64,000 nucleotides of DNA. Origin: Caballeronia hypogeia. GTDB taxonomy: Bacteria; Pseudomonadota; Gammaproteobacteria; Burkholderiales; Burkholderiaceae. The translations under genes were made by a program, and so were the position numbers. The stretch covers positions 124,001-188,000 of the forward strand of contig NZ_FCOA02000005.1 of NCBI RefSeq assembly GCF_001544875.2, given 5' to 3'. Shown piece after piece: positions 53,975 through 62,952 of the stretch. The number at the start of each line of letters is the position of its first letter. The first letter of the stretch is position 1. The notes beneath the pieces are model-generated. The model was given only the letters and a program-made list of their open reading frames with translations, ran no database searches and was not told the DNA's origin.

Positions 53975-55069
53975 ATGAAGATTCGATCTGTTCAGGTTCG
54001 CGTGGTCGAGATTCCGTTCGAGGACGGCGGACCTGCGAAAACGATCACGCCGCTCACGTGGCATTCGCTGGAAACGGTGCTCGTGCGCGTCGAAGATACG
54101 GATGGCAATGTCGGCTGGGGCGAGGCGTTCGGCTATTTCATCGCGGATGCGACGGCTTCGGTGATCGAGGCGCGCATCAAGCCGCTGCTCGAAGGCGCGG
54201 AGATCGCATCCATCGAGGAATGGAATCGTCGCACGCAGCAACAACTGCATCTGTTCGGCCGCTATGGCATCACGACATTCGCGATCTCTGGCGTCGACAT
54301 GGCGCTGTGGGATCTGCTCGCCAAACGTCGGCGCGTTCCGCTTTTTAGTGTCTTCGGCGCCAGCAATAAAAGGACGCTGACCACGTATGCGAGTCTCGTG
54401 CGATACGGGACGCCGGAGATGGCTTCGTCGATCTGCGCGCAGGCGCTTGATGAAGGCTATGAGGACATCAAGCTGCACGAGGCCGACATGCGAGTGATCG
54501 ATGCGTGCCATCGCACGGTGGCGGGCCGCGCCGGTATCTCCATCGATGTGAATTGTGGCTGGGAGCGCGACGTCGCGCGCGCCAACGTCGATGCGCTGGC
54601 CAAGCACGATCGCATCACATGGGTCGAGGAGCCGATTTTTCCGCCGGAGGATTTCGCCGCGCTCGCGTCCTTGCGTGCGCGGGGCGTGCCGATCGCGGCA
54701 GGCGAAAACTGGTGCACCGAGGTCCAGTTCAGACACGCGATGGATGCGGGCGCGGTCGACTACATTCAGCCCAGCGTGAGCAAGGTCGGCGGCGTGACGG
54801 AATTCGTCAATATCGCGCGAGAAGCACAAAAGCGCGACGTCGGCGTGTTGCCGCACTCGCCGTATTTCGGTCCGGGCTTTCTTGCGACGCTGCATCTCGC
54901 TATCGCGTTTTCCACATTGCAACTGGAATATCTGTATGTGAAGCCGGCGGCGGAGTTGATCGACCTCTCGTCGATTCGCCGCGGCCCCGCGTTCGATCTT
55001 CTCGATGAGCCCGGCATCGGCTTGTCGCCGGACGAAGCTGTCGTCACACGATTCGTGCGCGCGCGATAG
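53975..55069 (+). CDS. Mandelate racemase/muconate lactonizing enzyme family protein
   Basis: This 364-residue enolase-superfamily enzyme is most like the one at 12783-13895. It shares GWGEAFGY, DIKLHEADM, SIDVNCGWE (metal Asp), WVEEPIFPPEDF (Glu), IAAGENWC (Glu) and LPHSPYFGPGFLATLHLAIAFS. The Lys is followed by LHE rather than a second Lys, as in the paralogue, so both probably belong to one uncharacterised dehydratase-like subgroup. GAGGA lies 5 bp before the ATG. In this region it is surrounded by sugar-acid genes, which favours an acid-sugar substrate. Confidence 0.87.
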   Translation: MKIRSVQVRVVEIPFEDGGPAKTITPLTWHSLETVLVRVEDTDGNVGWGEAFGYFIADATASVIEARIKPLLEGAEIASIEEWNRRTQQQLHLFGRYGITTFAISGVDMALWDLLAKRRRVPLFSVFGASNKRTLTTYASLVRYGTPEMASSICAQALDEGYEDIKLHEADMRVIDACHRTVAGRAGISIDVNCGWERDVARANVDALAKHDRITWVEEPIFPPEDFAALASLRARGVPIAAGENWCTEVQFRHAMDAGAVDYIQPSVSKVGGVTEFVNIAREAQKRDVGVLPHSPYFGPGFLATLHLAIAFSTLQLEYLYVKPAAELIDLSSIRRGPAFDLLDEPGIGLSPDEAVVTRFVRAR

Positions 55070-55079
55070 GGGGAAACGA

Positions 55080-55445
55080 ATGCACAAAGCGGAGCGGATC
55101 GTTCTGGAAAATGACGTGCTGCGGCTGGAAGTCGTGCCGCAATGGGGCGGGCGTGTTGCGTGTCTGCGCGCCGACGATGTGGACATTCTCGTGCCGCTTC
55201 GCGATCGTGAGTTCGATCCGCTCGCGTGGCCGCGCGCCGGTGCGTAACCCCTGGTGCCTTATTCGAACAGAATCGAAAACGCGCGTCTGAGCTTCGGTAA
55301 CGCGATCTTCGATTTGCCCGCGCATCCGAACGCTAAGCCGCATACGCTACACGGCGTGTCGCATGCGTTGCCTTGGAGCGTGGTAGACGCGAATCGGGAA
55401 AACATTGCGATTGCGGTCGAGTATAGCGGGCCGGAGTGGCCGTGG
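55080..55445 (+). pseudogene. Aldose-1-epimerase remnant: nonsense mutation and lost 3-prime half
   Basis: A good GGGGGAAA site and ATG at 55080 begin an aldose-1-epimerase (LENDVLRLEVVPQWGGRVACL, then PLAWPRAGA). A TAA at 55245-55247 interrupts, but the same frame continues with PLVPYSNRIENARLSFG and VEYSGPEWPW, all epimerase signatures. After GPEWPW the similarity ends abruptly and the sequence becomes the end of a porin gene. Only about 120 of roughly 290-330 codons remain. It directly follows the enolase-superfamily gene and was presumably part of the same sugar operon. Confidence 0.85.
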
Positions 55446-55579
55446 GCGTCGGCATCTATCAGCATGCGTCGGGCACGGACTCGCGCAACGTGAAGGCGGT
55501 CGCGGCGATCTATGGTTTCACGCCTTCTTCGACATCGAATCAGCTCGGTCTGACCATGGGCATAAGACACGCGTTTTGA
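55442..55579 (+). pseudogene. 3-prime remnant of a Burkholderia-type porin gene
   Basis: From 55442 a frame different from the epimerase frame encodes 45 residues starting VGVGIYQHASGTDSRNVKAV. It contains IYGFTPSSTSNQ and ends GIRHAF-stop. The aromatic last residue, the final GxRHxF strand and the preceding TPSST loop are hallmarks of the last two strands of trimeric beta-proteobacterial porins. The rest of the gene is absent. The junction with the epimerase remnant is within a few bases of 55440. Confidence 0.8.
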
Positions 55580-55585
55580 ACGGCG

Positions 55586-57214
55586 TCAGGCGCCAGCGGA
55601 CACAGCCCTTTCGGTGTCAGCGGCGCTTCCAGCCACCGACGTTTTCACCTTCAGCAAATAACCCGACCAGGGCGCGGTGCCCAGCGATTCGATAGGCTGA
55701 AGATGACGGTCCGTCGTGATGTAGAGCGCCGGTTCGTTTTTCAGTCGCGCGAAAGCGATGCCGGTCGGCGCGGCGACCGGCAGGCTCACGATCCTGTCGA
55801 GATTGCCTTCCGCCGAGAAGCGCACGACGCTCCAGCCTTCCTGCAGCGCGGTCCAGAGGCCGCCTTCGTCGTCGAATGCGAGACCGCACAGACGGCCTGC
55901 ACCCTTGGGCATGGACGCAAAACGCCGCACCGACGACGATTGCGCCGTCATCGTGAAGATCGTGCCCGAATCGGGTGCGATCGCGAAGGCGACTTCACCG
56001 CTCGCGTCCCAGGTCATCGCGGTGATGGGTTCGTGGAAGGTCCAGCGTGTCTCGAAGCGGCCTTGTTCGGTGATGGTGCCGACGAGGGTCTGCTGCTCGC
56101 GCATCTGAGCCGCCCATACATCGCGGTTGTGATCCATGCAAAGCGGCGCGATGGCAACGTCGTCCCATGCGGTGCCCGCGCGGAGCGCGTGCCAGCCTTC
56201 GCGGGGCGTATAGCGCCCATGCCGGTCGCCCTGCGCGACGATCAGACCCTCGGCGCTGTCCTGCATCGCGGTGACGGGCGCGTCGAGCGTCGCGACGATG
56301 CGGTCCTTCTCACCATCGAAGCAATGGATCGCGGGCGCGAGTGTGTCGGCCCAATACAGACAACCCGTCTCCTGAGACCAGTTGGGGAACGCGCCATGAA
56401 AGGCCCAGCCGTCGCTGACGGGCGCGACTTCGTCGCTGTCGCGCGCCACTTGCGTCGCGGTCAGTTGAGCGCCGACCCGCCGGGCTGCGTCGGCAAGCTC
56501 GGGACCGAGCAGTTCGAGCCGCGCCATCGTTAGCCGATACGCGGGCCCCGCGACGCTCAGCGCACCGCGCACGCGGCCGAGCGGATCGACGATCGGCGCG
56601 GCCACGCAGCGCACGCCCAGAACGATTTCTTCATCGTCGATCGCATAGCCGCGTGCGGCCGTGATGCCGATCTCGATCTGCAGTCCGCGACGGTCGGTGA
56701 TCGTGCGCGGCGTCAGCGGATCGAGGGTGATCGTTTTCAGCAGCGCGTCGCGTTCCTCGCGCGGCAGACGCGACATGATCGCCTTGCCTTGACCCGTGCA
56801 ATGCAGCGGCTTGCTCTGGCCGAGACTCGCTGAGGAGCGGTACGAATGCGCGCCATCGCAGCGGTCGAGCGACAGCACCGAGCGGCCGTCGAGTATCGCG
56901 AGATAGGCGGTCTCGCCGGTGAGATCGCGCAACGCACGCAGTTCGCTGCTGGCCGCGCCGACGAGATCGGGCATCAGATAGGCATTGCGCACGAGTTCGA
57001 TATAGCGAAAGCCGAGGCGATACACGCGATTGACCGCGTCGCGCCGGATCAGCCTGCGCTCGACCAGCGTGGCCAGGATGCGATAGAGCGTCGTCTTCGG
57101 CAGCCCGGCCTGTTCGAGCAGCGCGGCGTTGCTGATGCCGCTCGATGCGCTGCCGATCAGATCGAGAACGGTCAGCGCCTTGTCGAGCGATGCGGTTCCT
57201 TCGCCTGTGCTCAT
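55586..57214 (-). CDS. IclR regulator fused to an SMP-30/gluconolactonase-like domain
   Basis: This 542-residue protein has an IclR winged helix (residues 8-65, GLPKTTLYRILATLVE). The IclR effector domain covers about 80-245 (GQSKPLHCTGQGKAIMSRL; ARGYAIDDEEIVLGVRCVAAPI). About 280 further residues resemble an SMP-30/gluconolactonase/LRE beta-propeller (SQETGCLYWADTLAPAIHCFDGEKD; LAFDDEGGLWTALQEGWSVVRFSAEGNLDRIVSLPVAAPTGIAF). Ordinary IclR proteins have 250-290 residues. The fusion could let a sugar lactone be sensed, or hydrolysed, by the regulator itself. The propeller Glu/Asn/Asp metal ligands are only partly recognisable, so catalysis is uncertain. Confidence 0.85.
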   Translation of the reverse strand: MSTGEGTASLDKALTVLDLIGSASSGISNAALLEQAGLPKTTLYRILATLVERRLIRRDAVNRVYRLGFRYIELVRNAYLMPDLVGAASSELRALRDLTGETAYLAILDGRSVLSLDRCDGAHSYRSSASLGQSKPLHCTGQGKAIMSRLPREERDALLKTITLDPLTPRTITDRRGLQIEIGITAARGYAIDDEEIVLGVRCVAAPIVDPLGRVRGALSVAGPAYRLTMARLELLGPELADAARRVGAQLTATQVARDSDEVAPVSDGWAFHGAFPNWSQETGCLYWADTLAPAIHCFDGEKDRIVATLDAPVTAMQDSAEGLIVAQGDRHGRYTPREGWHALRAGTAWDDVAIAPLCMDHNRDVWAAQMREQQTLVGTITEQGRFETRWTFHEPITAMTWDASGEVAFAIAPDSGTIFTMTAQSSSVRRFASMPKGAGRLCGLAFDDEGGLWTALQEGWSVVRFSAEGNLDRIVSLPVAAPTGIAFARLKNEPALYITTDRHLQPIESLGTAPWSGYLLKVKTSVAGSAADTERAVSAGA

Positions 57215-57259
57215 GGTTCCATCCCCTGGTATCGCAGTTTCGATGATAGGCCTATAAAC

Positions 57260-57294
57260 GGATAAGGGAGCGGCTCCAGACCGCTCCCTTATCC
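57260..57294. terminator. Long perfect hairpin downstream of the uronate-dehydrogenase-like gene
   Basis: ggataagggagcgg pairs perfectly over 14 bp with ccgctcccttatcc around a 7-base loop. The minus side continues gtttatagg, a weak T-tract, so it most likely ends the minus-strand gene that stops at 57324. It also sits in the promoter region of the IclR fusion gene (start 57214). Confidence 0.7.
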
Positions 57295-57323
57295 CGACGA
57301 GTTCCAGATGATGGAACTGCGCG

Positions 57324-58169
57324 TTACCTCAGCAGGCGTTGCGTGTCGCCTTCGTACTCGGACTGCGAAAAAGCGCCCCCGAGCGTCAGTTCCGCCGCGC
57401 TCTTTGCGGCATCGCTCCCGGCGGGCGGAACCGGATCTTCGCGCAGCACGCGCGCTTCAGCGTCGGCGTCATGGCCGCCGTCCTCCGGGCGATATCCGAG
57501 TGAGAACGCGGCGCTGTTGTCATAATGACGGCCAGTGGAATCGGAGATGCCGTACACGACCGAGAACACTACGTCCGGATGCTCGATGCCGATCGACACG
57601 AGCTGCCCGAGATCGCGCCAGCTCAACCAGCTTCCGAGCCTGCGCCGGTCGATGGCCTGCGTGTTGACGTTGCCAATGCGGATCGCCATCACCTGCATGC
57701 CGTACTTGTACGCATACAACGCGCCAATCGACTCACCAAACGCCTTGCCGACCGCGTAACGGCTGTCGGGCCGCAACTGGCTGTGCGTGTCCATCACGGG
57801 GCCGTGCGGCTGGCGCGGATGCAGGCCCACGACATGATGCGAGCTTGCATAGACGACACGCCGCACGCCCGCATCGCGCGCGGCGTCGAAGAGACTGATT
57901 GCGCCTTCGACACTCAGCTTCACCTGCTGGTCCCACGGCGCATCGGTCGTGCAGGCCGCGAGATGCACGACCGCGTCGCACTCGCGCAGCAGCGCGGTCA
58001 GCGCGGCCTGATCGCAGATATCGATCACGGCGGATTGTTCGCGTTCGGCGCAACCGGTGATCGGTTTGATATCGAGCGCGAGCACTTCATAGCCGCGTTC
58101 GAGCAGTTGTTTCCTCAAGCCCGTGCCGACCAGACCGGCCGCGCCCGTGATGGCGATTCGTTTGCTCAT
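57324..58169 (-). CDS. NAD-dependent epimerase/dehydratase family protein, uronate-dehydrogenase-like
   Basis: This 281-residue extended SDR has the cofactor loop GAAGLVGTGL (8-17), Asp in LALDIKP for NAD preference, VVYASSHHVVG and YAVGKAFGE (YxxxK, about 139-143). The SSHHVVG and RPDSRYAVGK segments are typical of hexuronate dehydrogenases that oxidise glucuronate or galacturonate to the aldarolactone. That fits the neighbouring SMP-30-type domain, UxaA-family genes and sugar transporters. AAGGAAC before the ATG sets the start. It forms an operon with the epimerase 21 bp upstream. Confidence 0.82.
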   Translation of the reverse strand: MSKRIAITGAAGLVGTGLRKQLLERGYEVLALDIKPITGCAEREQSAVIDICDQAALTALLRECDAVVHLAACTTDAPWDQQVKLSVEGAISLFDAARDAGVRRVVYASSHHVVGLHPRQPHGPVMDTHSQLRPDSRYAVGKAFGESIGALYAYKYGMQVMAIRIGNVNTQAIDRRRLGSWLSWRDLGQLVSIGIEHPDVVFSVVYGISDSTGRHYDNSAAFSLGYRPEDGGHDADAEARVLREDPVPPAGSDAAKSAAELTLGGAFSQSEYEGDTQRLLR

Positions 58170-58190
58170 GTGCGTTCCTTCAGTGTGAAA

Positions 58191-59222
58191 TCAGCGCGCC
58201 GCCTTGCGGCCGACCGCTTCATCGACCATGTCGAAAAGCGAATACTTCGGCACGAAGCCGAGCAGCGCGCGCGCCTTCGCCGCGCTGCCATGCGTTCGTC
58301 CGAGCTCGACGGGAATATGCGCCTCCACATAACGCCGGCCCGTGGCTTCCGCGAGATACGGGATGAATTCGGCGAGACTCACGGGCGTCGCTGGCGCGAG
58401 ATTGAACGTCTCGCCAATCGCCTCGGGCTTGTCGTGGATCAGCATCAGGCCATGCACGATATCGCGCACGTCGACGAGTTCCTGCGTGTGCGGGCGGCCT
58501 TGCTGATCGTAGGTGATGAGTAGCGGTTCGTCGTCGGCCACCAGCGGTTCGAGTATGTCGAGCATGGCGCGCAGCTCGTCGTTGCTCGTGGCGCCCGCAT
58601 GATGGGTGCTCGCAGCCTTGAGGCTGCGCACGCGGCCATTCACATAGAACGCGGCGCTCGAATATTCGCCGTTCGGATCGATCAGTTCATGCGCCGCCTC
58701 GATATGCGAGAACACCGCGATGCTCACATCGAGATTCGGTTCCGAGCGCGCGTAGAAGCGCGCCATGTCCTCGCCGAGCAGCTTGCTCATGCCATAGAAC
58801 GAATACGGCTCGCGCGGATGCATTTCATCGGTCGGACGATAACGTGCGAAACGCGTCGGATAGACCTGATCGCTCGATGCGAAGATCAGGCGCACGCGCT
58901 TTCTCGCAGTCTGATCGGCGGCGGCACGCAGCACGTTGTATGTGCCGACGACATTGGCGTTCCAGATGGCGTCGCGTGCCTGTGGCTGGAACGAGATCAC
59001 GGCGGCCATGTGAAACACAGAGTCCGCGCCTTCGATGGCCTGCTTCACCGCGCCGTAATCCGCGAGATTGCCGACGATGCATTCAACGCCCAGCGCGCGC
59101 GTCGCTTCGAGATTGCGGTCCTCGGGCAGGGCGATGGTGCGGACCGTGTGCCCCTGCCCGATCAGCAGTTTCGAAAGCGATCCGCCCACGCGGCCCGTGG
59201 CGCCGGAGACAAACACTTGCAT
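58191..59222 (-). CDS. NAD-dependent epimerase/dehydratase family protein
   Basis: This 343-residue extended SDR has GATGRVGGSL (7-16), IFASSDQVYP and YGMSKLLGEDMAR (YxxxK). It is longer than the uronate-dehydrogenase-like neighbour. The FHMAAVISFQPQA segment and C-terminal substrate domain fit nucleotide-sugar or free-sugar-acid epimerases/dehydrogenases. GAGGA 7 bp before the ATG at 59222 defines the start. It is the first gene of a two-gene operon divergent from a LysR gene 144 bp away. Confidence 0.85.
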   Translation of the reverse strand: MQVFVSGATGRVGGSLSKLLIGQGHTVRTIALPEDRNLEATRALGVECIVGNLADYGAVKQAIEGADSVFHMAAVISFQPQARDAIWNANVVGTYNVLRAAADQTARKRVRLIFASSDQVYPTRFARYRPTDEMHPREPYSFYGMSKLLGEDMARFYARSEPNLDVSIAVFSHIEAAHELIDPNGEYSSAAFYVNGRVRSLKAASTHHAGATSNDELRAMLDILEPLVADDEPLLITYDQQGRPHTQELVDVRDIVHGLMLIHDKPEAIGETFNLAPATPVSLAEFIPYLAEATGRRYVEAHIPVELGRTHGSAAKARALLGFVPKYSLFDMVDEAVGRKAAR

Positions 59223-59280
59223 GGTTATTCCTCTTGCGATTGAGATGGCGCCCGATAAAAAGAAGTCATGCGGCGCATTG

Positions 59281-59304
59281 CATTGGTGCATTGGTGCATT
59301 GGTG
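59281..59304 (+). repeat. Three tandem copies of an 8-bp unit
   Basis: cattggtg is repeated exactly three times, followed by a partial copy (ca), in the control region between the epimerase operon and the divergent LysR gene. Such repeats can change copy number and move promoter elements apart. Confidence 0.8.
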
Positions 59305-59365
59305 CACGACTCTAAGCTTGCGCGGTTAGAATTGAAATTGAAGAAATTTCAGATTCTGATAAGCA

Positions 59366-60328
59366 ATGGTTATCAGCAACAAGGCAGGCGCGGATCACGA
59401 AGAGCGGCTCGGGCTGCAACTGCTCGGCAGATTGCGGATCAAGCATCTGCGCCTGATCGAAGCCCTCGACCGGCAGCAAAGCCTGCGCAAAGCCGCGCAG
59501 GAGCTGAACATCTCGCAACCGGCTGCAACCAAAATTCTTCAGGATCTGGAAGACGTCACGGGCGTGCGTCTGTTCGAGCGTCGCGCGCGCGCGCTGAAGA
59601 TCAACGAGTTCGGGCGCTTCGTCGCGATCTATGCGCGGCGCATTCTCGGCGAGACCGAGCGCTTCGGCGCGAACCTTCATACGCTCGTGAGCACGGGTCA
59701 CGGCACGCTGTCCATCGGCGCGATCATGGTGACCGCTGCCGAACTCATGCCGGCGGCCGTGCTCGCGCTCAAGCAGTCGCGTCCCGGCACGACCGTTCGT
59801 CTCGTCGAATCGTCGAGCGACAGATTGCTCGTCGATCTCGCCAAGAACGAGTACGACTTTGTTATCGGCCGTCTGGTCAGTCCGCAGGACACGGTTCATT
59901 TCGACCTGATTCCGCTGAGCGACGAGCCGCTGTGCGTCTTCACCTCGCGCGACACGGAGCTTCCGCCGCGCGTGCGCAGCCTCGCCGATCTCCACGGCAT
60001 GCAGTGGGTCATGCAGGATTCGCCGACGCCCGCACGACTTTTGATCGAAGAGGCTTTCGCGCACGAGCGTCTGCCGCTGCCGCCGCACGTCGTGCAGACG
60101 CAGTCGGTGTACGCGATGCTCAACCTCGTGTCGAAGGCCGGGCTCATCGGTGTCTTGCCGGTCACGATGGTGCGCAACGAAGGCGAGCGCTTCCAGATCC
60201 TGCCGATCCAACTGCATGGCAAGTTACCGCCATACGGGATCATCGTGCGCCGGGGCGTGGAGCAAAGTCCCGAGTGCCAGGAGATGATTGCGATCCTGAT
60301 CGGGCTTGCGCGGCATGCTTCCAGCTAA
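59366..60328 (+). CDS. LysR family transcriptional regulator (GbpR-like)
   Basis: This 320-residue protein has a DNA-binding domain at residues 22-85 (RIKHLRLIEALDRQQSLRKAAQELNISQPAATKILQDLED) and an effector domain with GTLSIGAIMVTAAELMPAAV and NEYDFVIGRL. The LRKAAQELNISQPAATK helix is typical of GbpR, the galactose-binding-protein regulator, and of regulators of aldonate and galactarate use. It is divergent from the epimerase operon and upstream of the MFS/UxaA genes, so it may control both. Confidence 0.92.
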   Translation: MVISNKAGADHEERLGLQLLGRLRIKHLRLIEALDRQQSLRKAAQELNISQPAATKILQDLEDVTGVRLFERRARALKINEFGRFVAIYARRILGETERFGANLHTLVSTGHGTLSIGAIMVTAAELMPAAVLALKQSRPGTTVRLVESSSDRLLVDLAKNEYDFVIGRLVSPQDTVHFDLIPLSDEPLCVFTSRDTELPPRVRSLADLHGMQWVMQDSPTPARLLIEEAFAHERLPLPPHVVQTQSVYAMLNLVSKAGLIGVLPVTMVRNEGERFQILPIQLHGKLPPYGIIVRRGVEQSPECQEMIAILIGLARHASS

Positions 60329-60479
60329 TTCGGGGTCTTGCGCCGTGTCGGGTTAACCCCGTGCGCTACGTTCCCACGCTATGGAACTACGCACCTCGCG
60401 CGAGTATTAGCCCGCTTCCGGGACGATGCCTGCCTTCCTAAGATGGCAACCGTCAGCATCGAATCTCTGAATCGGCATC

Positions 60480-61766
60480 ATGAAAACGAAATACCGCTGG
60501 GTCGTGGGCGCGCTGCTTTTCGCAGCGGGCGCACTCAATTATCTCGATCGCGCCGCGATGTCGGTGGCCGCGCCCTTCATCAAGCGTGACCTGGGCCTCG
60601 ACGATGCACAGATGGGCGTGCTCTTCAGCGTCTTCTTCGTCGGCTATTGTGTGTCGTGTCTGCTGGGCGGCTGGTGCGCCGACCGCTTCGGCCCTCGACG
60701 CGTCTTCGCCTGGGCCGGCGGCCTCTGGTCGGTGTTCTGCGCCGCGACTGCGGGCATGTCGCAATTCGGCTCTCTGCTCGGCGTGCGCGCGCTGTTTGGC
60801 CTGGGCGAAGGCCCGATGGGCACGACCATCAACAAGGCCATCAACAACTGGTTTCCGCGCGGCGAGGTGGGTCGGGCGGTCGGTGTGATCGCGACCGGGC
60901 AACCGCTTGGCGCGGCACTCGCGGCGCCTGTCATCGGCCTCATGGCGGTGGCGTGGGGCTGGCGTGTCGCCTTCGTCGCGACCGGCGTGCTGGGGCTGAT
61001 CTGGGTTGCAATCTGGCTGCGGCTTTTTCGCGATTCTCCGGCCGATCATCCGAAGGTCAGCACGCAGGAACTCGCGCTGATCCAGCAACATCGTCGCCAT
61101 GAAACGCATGAGTCGGCGGCAATCTCGCGAAGCACGCGTCATTACATCTTTTCGCGTCCCGTGCTCGGCGTCGCGCTCGCGTTCTTCAGCTTCAACTATG
61201 TGCTGTATTTCCTGCTGTCGTGGCTGCCGAGCTATCTCGTCGATTATCAGCATCTGAATGTGCGCAGCATGGCGATCGTCGGTGCCTTGCCGTGGCTTGG
61301 CGCGACCATCGGCCTCGTGACCGGCGGCACGCTTGCCGATCTGCTCGCGCGCAAGATCGGCAACGCGCTGTTCGCGCACAAGCTGATCATCTGCGTCGGC
61401 CTGCTCGGCGCGGCGCTGTGCATTCTCGCGGCGAGTCGCGTGACGAGCGTGTCGTTTGCCGTTGCGTTGATCGCCGGCGCGAGCCTGCTCGCGTTTCTCA
61501 CACCGCAGACGTGCTGGGTGCTCGTGCAGGACATCGTGCCCGCCGATCGCGTAGGCACGGCGGGCGGTTTCGTTCACTTCCTCGCCAATCTCGCGGGCAT
61601 TGCATCGCCCAGCGTCACCGGCTACATCGTCCAGTACGGCGGCGGCTACACGGTCGCCTTCGCGTTCGCGGCAGGCCTCGCCGCGCTCGGCGCGGCCTGC
61701 GTGATGCTGCTCATTCGCGGCGGTCACGACTCGCGTGATGAACCGTGCTCGCAGCCCACGCATTAA
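60480..61766 (+). CDS. MFS transporter, anion:cation symporter family (hexuronate/galactarate type)
   Basis: This 428-residue carrier has twelve helices and the family start KYRWVVGALLFAAGALNYLDRAAMSVAAPFI. It also has GGWCADRFGPRRVFAW in loop 2-3 and LFGLGEGPMGTTINKAINNWFPRGEVGRAVG around helix 4-5. These are hallmarks of GudP/ExuT/GarP-like proton symporters for sugar acids. It is intact, unlike its relative at 53028. The UxaA-family gene starts within 25 bp of its stop, so transport and dehydration are co-transcribed. Confidence 0.9.
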   Translation: MKTKYRWVVGALLFAAGALNYLDRAAMSVAAPFIKRDLGLDDAQMGVLFSVFFVGYCVSCLLGGWCADRFGPRRVFAWAGGLWSVFCAATAGMSQFGSLLGVRALFGLGEGPMGTTINKAINNWFPRGEVGRAVGVIATGQPLGAALAAPVIGLMAVAWGWRVAFVATGVLGLIWVAIWLRLFRDSPADHPKVSTQELALIQQHRRHETHESAAISRSTRHYIFSRPVLGVALAFFSFNYVLYFLLSWLPSYLVDYQHLNVRSMAIVGALPWLGATIGLVTGGTLADLLARKIGNALFAHKLIICVGLLGAALCILAASRVTSVSFAVALIAGASLLAFLTPQTCWVLVQDIVPADRVGTAGGFVHFLANLAGIASPSVTGYIVQYGGGYTVAFAFAAGLAALGAACVMLLIRGGHDSRDEPCSQPTH

Positions 61767-61787
61767 AAGATGCAGGACCACACCACT

Positions 61788-62936
61788 ATGACCGAATCAA
61801 TCAGCCAGTCCGTTTTCATGGGATATCCGCGCGCGAACGGCAACGCCGGCACGCGCAACTATCTCGGCGTCGTGATCGTCGGCAATTGCGCCGCAACCGC
61901 TGCGCGTCAGGTTGCGCGCGCCTTCACGGCGAAGCGCCTGGCCGCGTATGCGAACGTCGATGGTGTCGTGCCGTTCGTGCATGAACTCGGCTGCGGGATG
62001 GAGAAAAGCGGCGAGCCGATGGATCTCCTGCGCCGCACGCTAGGAGGCAGCATCCGCAATCCGAATCTCGCGGGGGCGCTGGTGCTCGCGCTCGGATGCG
62101 AGCGCAACAATATCTATGGCTTTCTCGAACAGGAACGGCTTGCACACGGACCGATGCTGAAGTCGGTCGTGCTGCAGGAAGTGGGCGGCACAGCGGCGGC
62201 GATCGAGCAGGGCGTCATTGCGATCGAAAGCATGCTCGACGAAGCGAATCGCTCGAAGCGCGTGCCGGTGTCGCTCGAACATCTCGTGATCGGCCTGCAA
62301 GCCGATGACGAAAGCCGCGACGAACGCGTGCATCGCGCGATGGGTCTCGCCGTCGACAAGCTTGTCGCGGCGGGCGGCACGGCCATCGCAACCGATACGC
62401 GCGGTAGCGCGCGCAGCCTGATGACGCGCACCGATACACCGGCGCTGCGGGAGCTACTGGAACAGCGCATCGAATGGTGGGGCGAGCACACGGCGGGACG
62501 CGACACGCGCGCGGCTCGTCAACGCGAGATCGCAGGATCGGCGCACATTGGATCGTCATCGCTCCAGGCGGTGTTCGGCTATGCGCATCCGGCGCCTCGG
62601 AGAGGCCTCGTCTTCATGGATTCGCCCCGTCACGAAGCGGTCTGCTCGTCGGGACTCGTCGCGGCGGGCGCGAACCTTGTCAGCATCGCGTCGCGCGATA
62701 CCAGCACCTTCGGCGCGACCGCTGCGCCCACCGTCAAGCTCGCGCTCGATGCCGAACACGACGCGCAATTCAACGGAGACCTCGACATTCACGCCGATGA
62801 CGGAAGTATCGAACGTCACGGCGATCTGATTCTCAGCCGCTGGATTGCCCATGCGTCGGGTGACCCGACGCGCAGCGAGGAACTCGGCGTCGGCGAAGCC
62901 GAATTCGCGCCGTGGCATATCGGCGTGCTCGCATAA
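61788..62936 (+). CDS. UxaA family protein without SAF domain and without the CGGSDG motif
   Basis: This 382-residue protein covers the main domain of altronate/galactarate dehydratases. It keeps three cysteine motifs of E. coli UxaA: VGNCAATAAR, HELGCGMEKSG and LALGCERNN. The CGGSDG motif is replaced (GLQADDESRDE), and the late SLGCTQ and GAGCH motifs are also gone (SAHIGSSSL, AAGANLV). The N-terminal SAF domain is absent. ATG 61788 and ATG 61770 are both possible starts. The next gene has a SAF domain and keeps only the motif missing here, which suggests that the two proteins act together. Confidence 0.8.
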   Translation: MTESISQSVFMGYPRANGNAGTRNYLGVVIVGNCAATAARQVARAFTAKRLAAYANVDGVVPFVHELGCGMEKSGEPMDLLRRTLGGSIRNPNLAGALVLALGCERNNIYGFLEQERLAHGPMLKSVVLQEVGGTAAAIEQGVIAIESMLDEANRSKRVPVSLEHLVIGLQADDESRDERVHRAMGLAVDKLVAAGGTAIATDTRGSARSLMTRTDTPALRELLEQRIEWWGEHTAGRDTRAARQREIAGSAHIGSSSLQAVFGYAHPAPRRGLVFMDSPRHEAVCSSGLVAAGANLVSIASRDTSTFGATAAPTVKLALDAEHDAQFNGDLDIHADDGSIERHGDLILSRWIAHASGDPTRSEELGVGEAEFAPWHIGVLA

Positions 62937-62952
62937 CCGGAGTCTGACATAC

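Noticed and set aside
57260..57294. Small RNA gene based on the long perfect hairpin
   Set aside because: Its position 30 bp past a gene end and the lack of any promoter-like sequence in front make a terminator the simpler reading.
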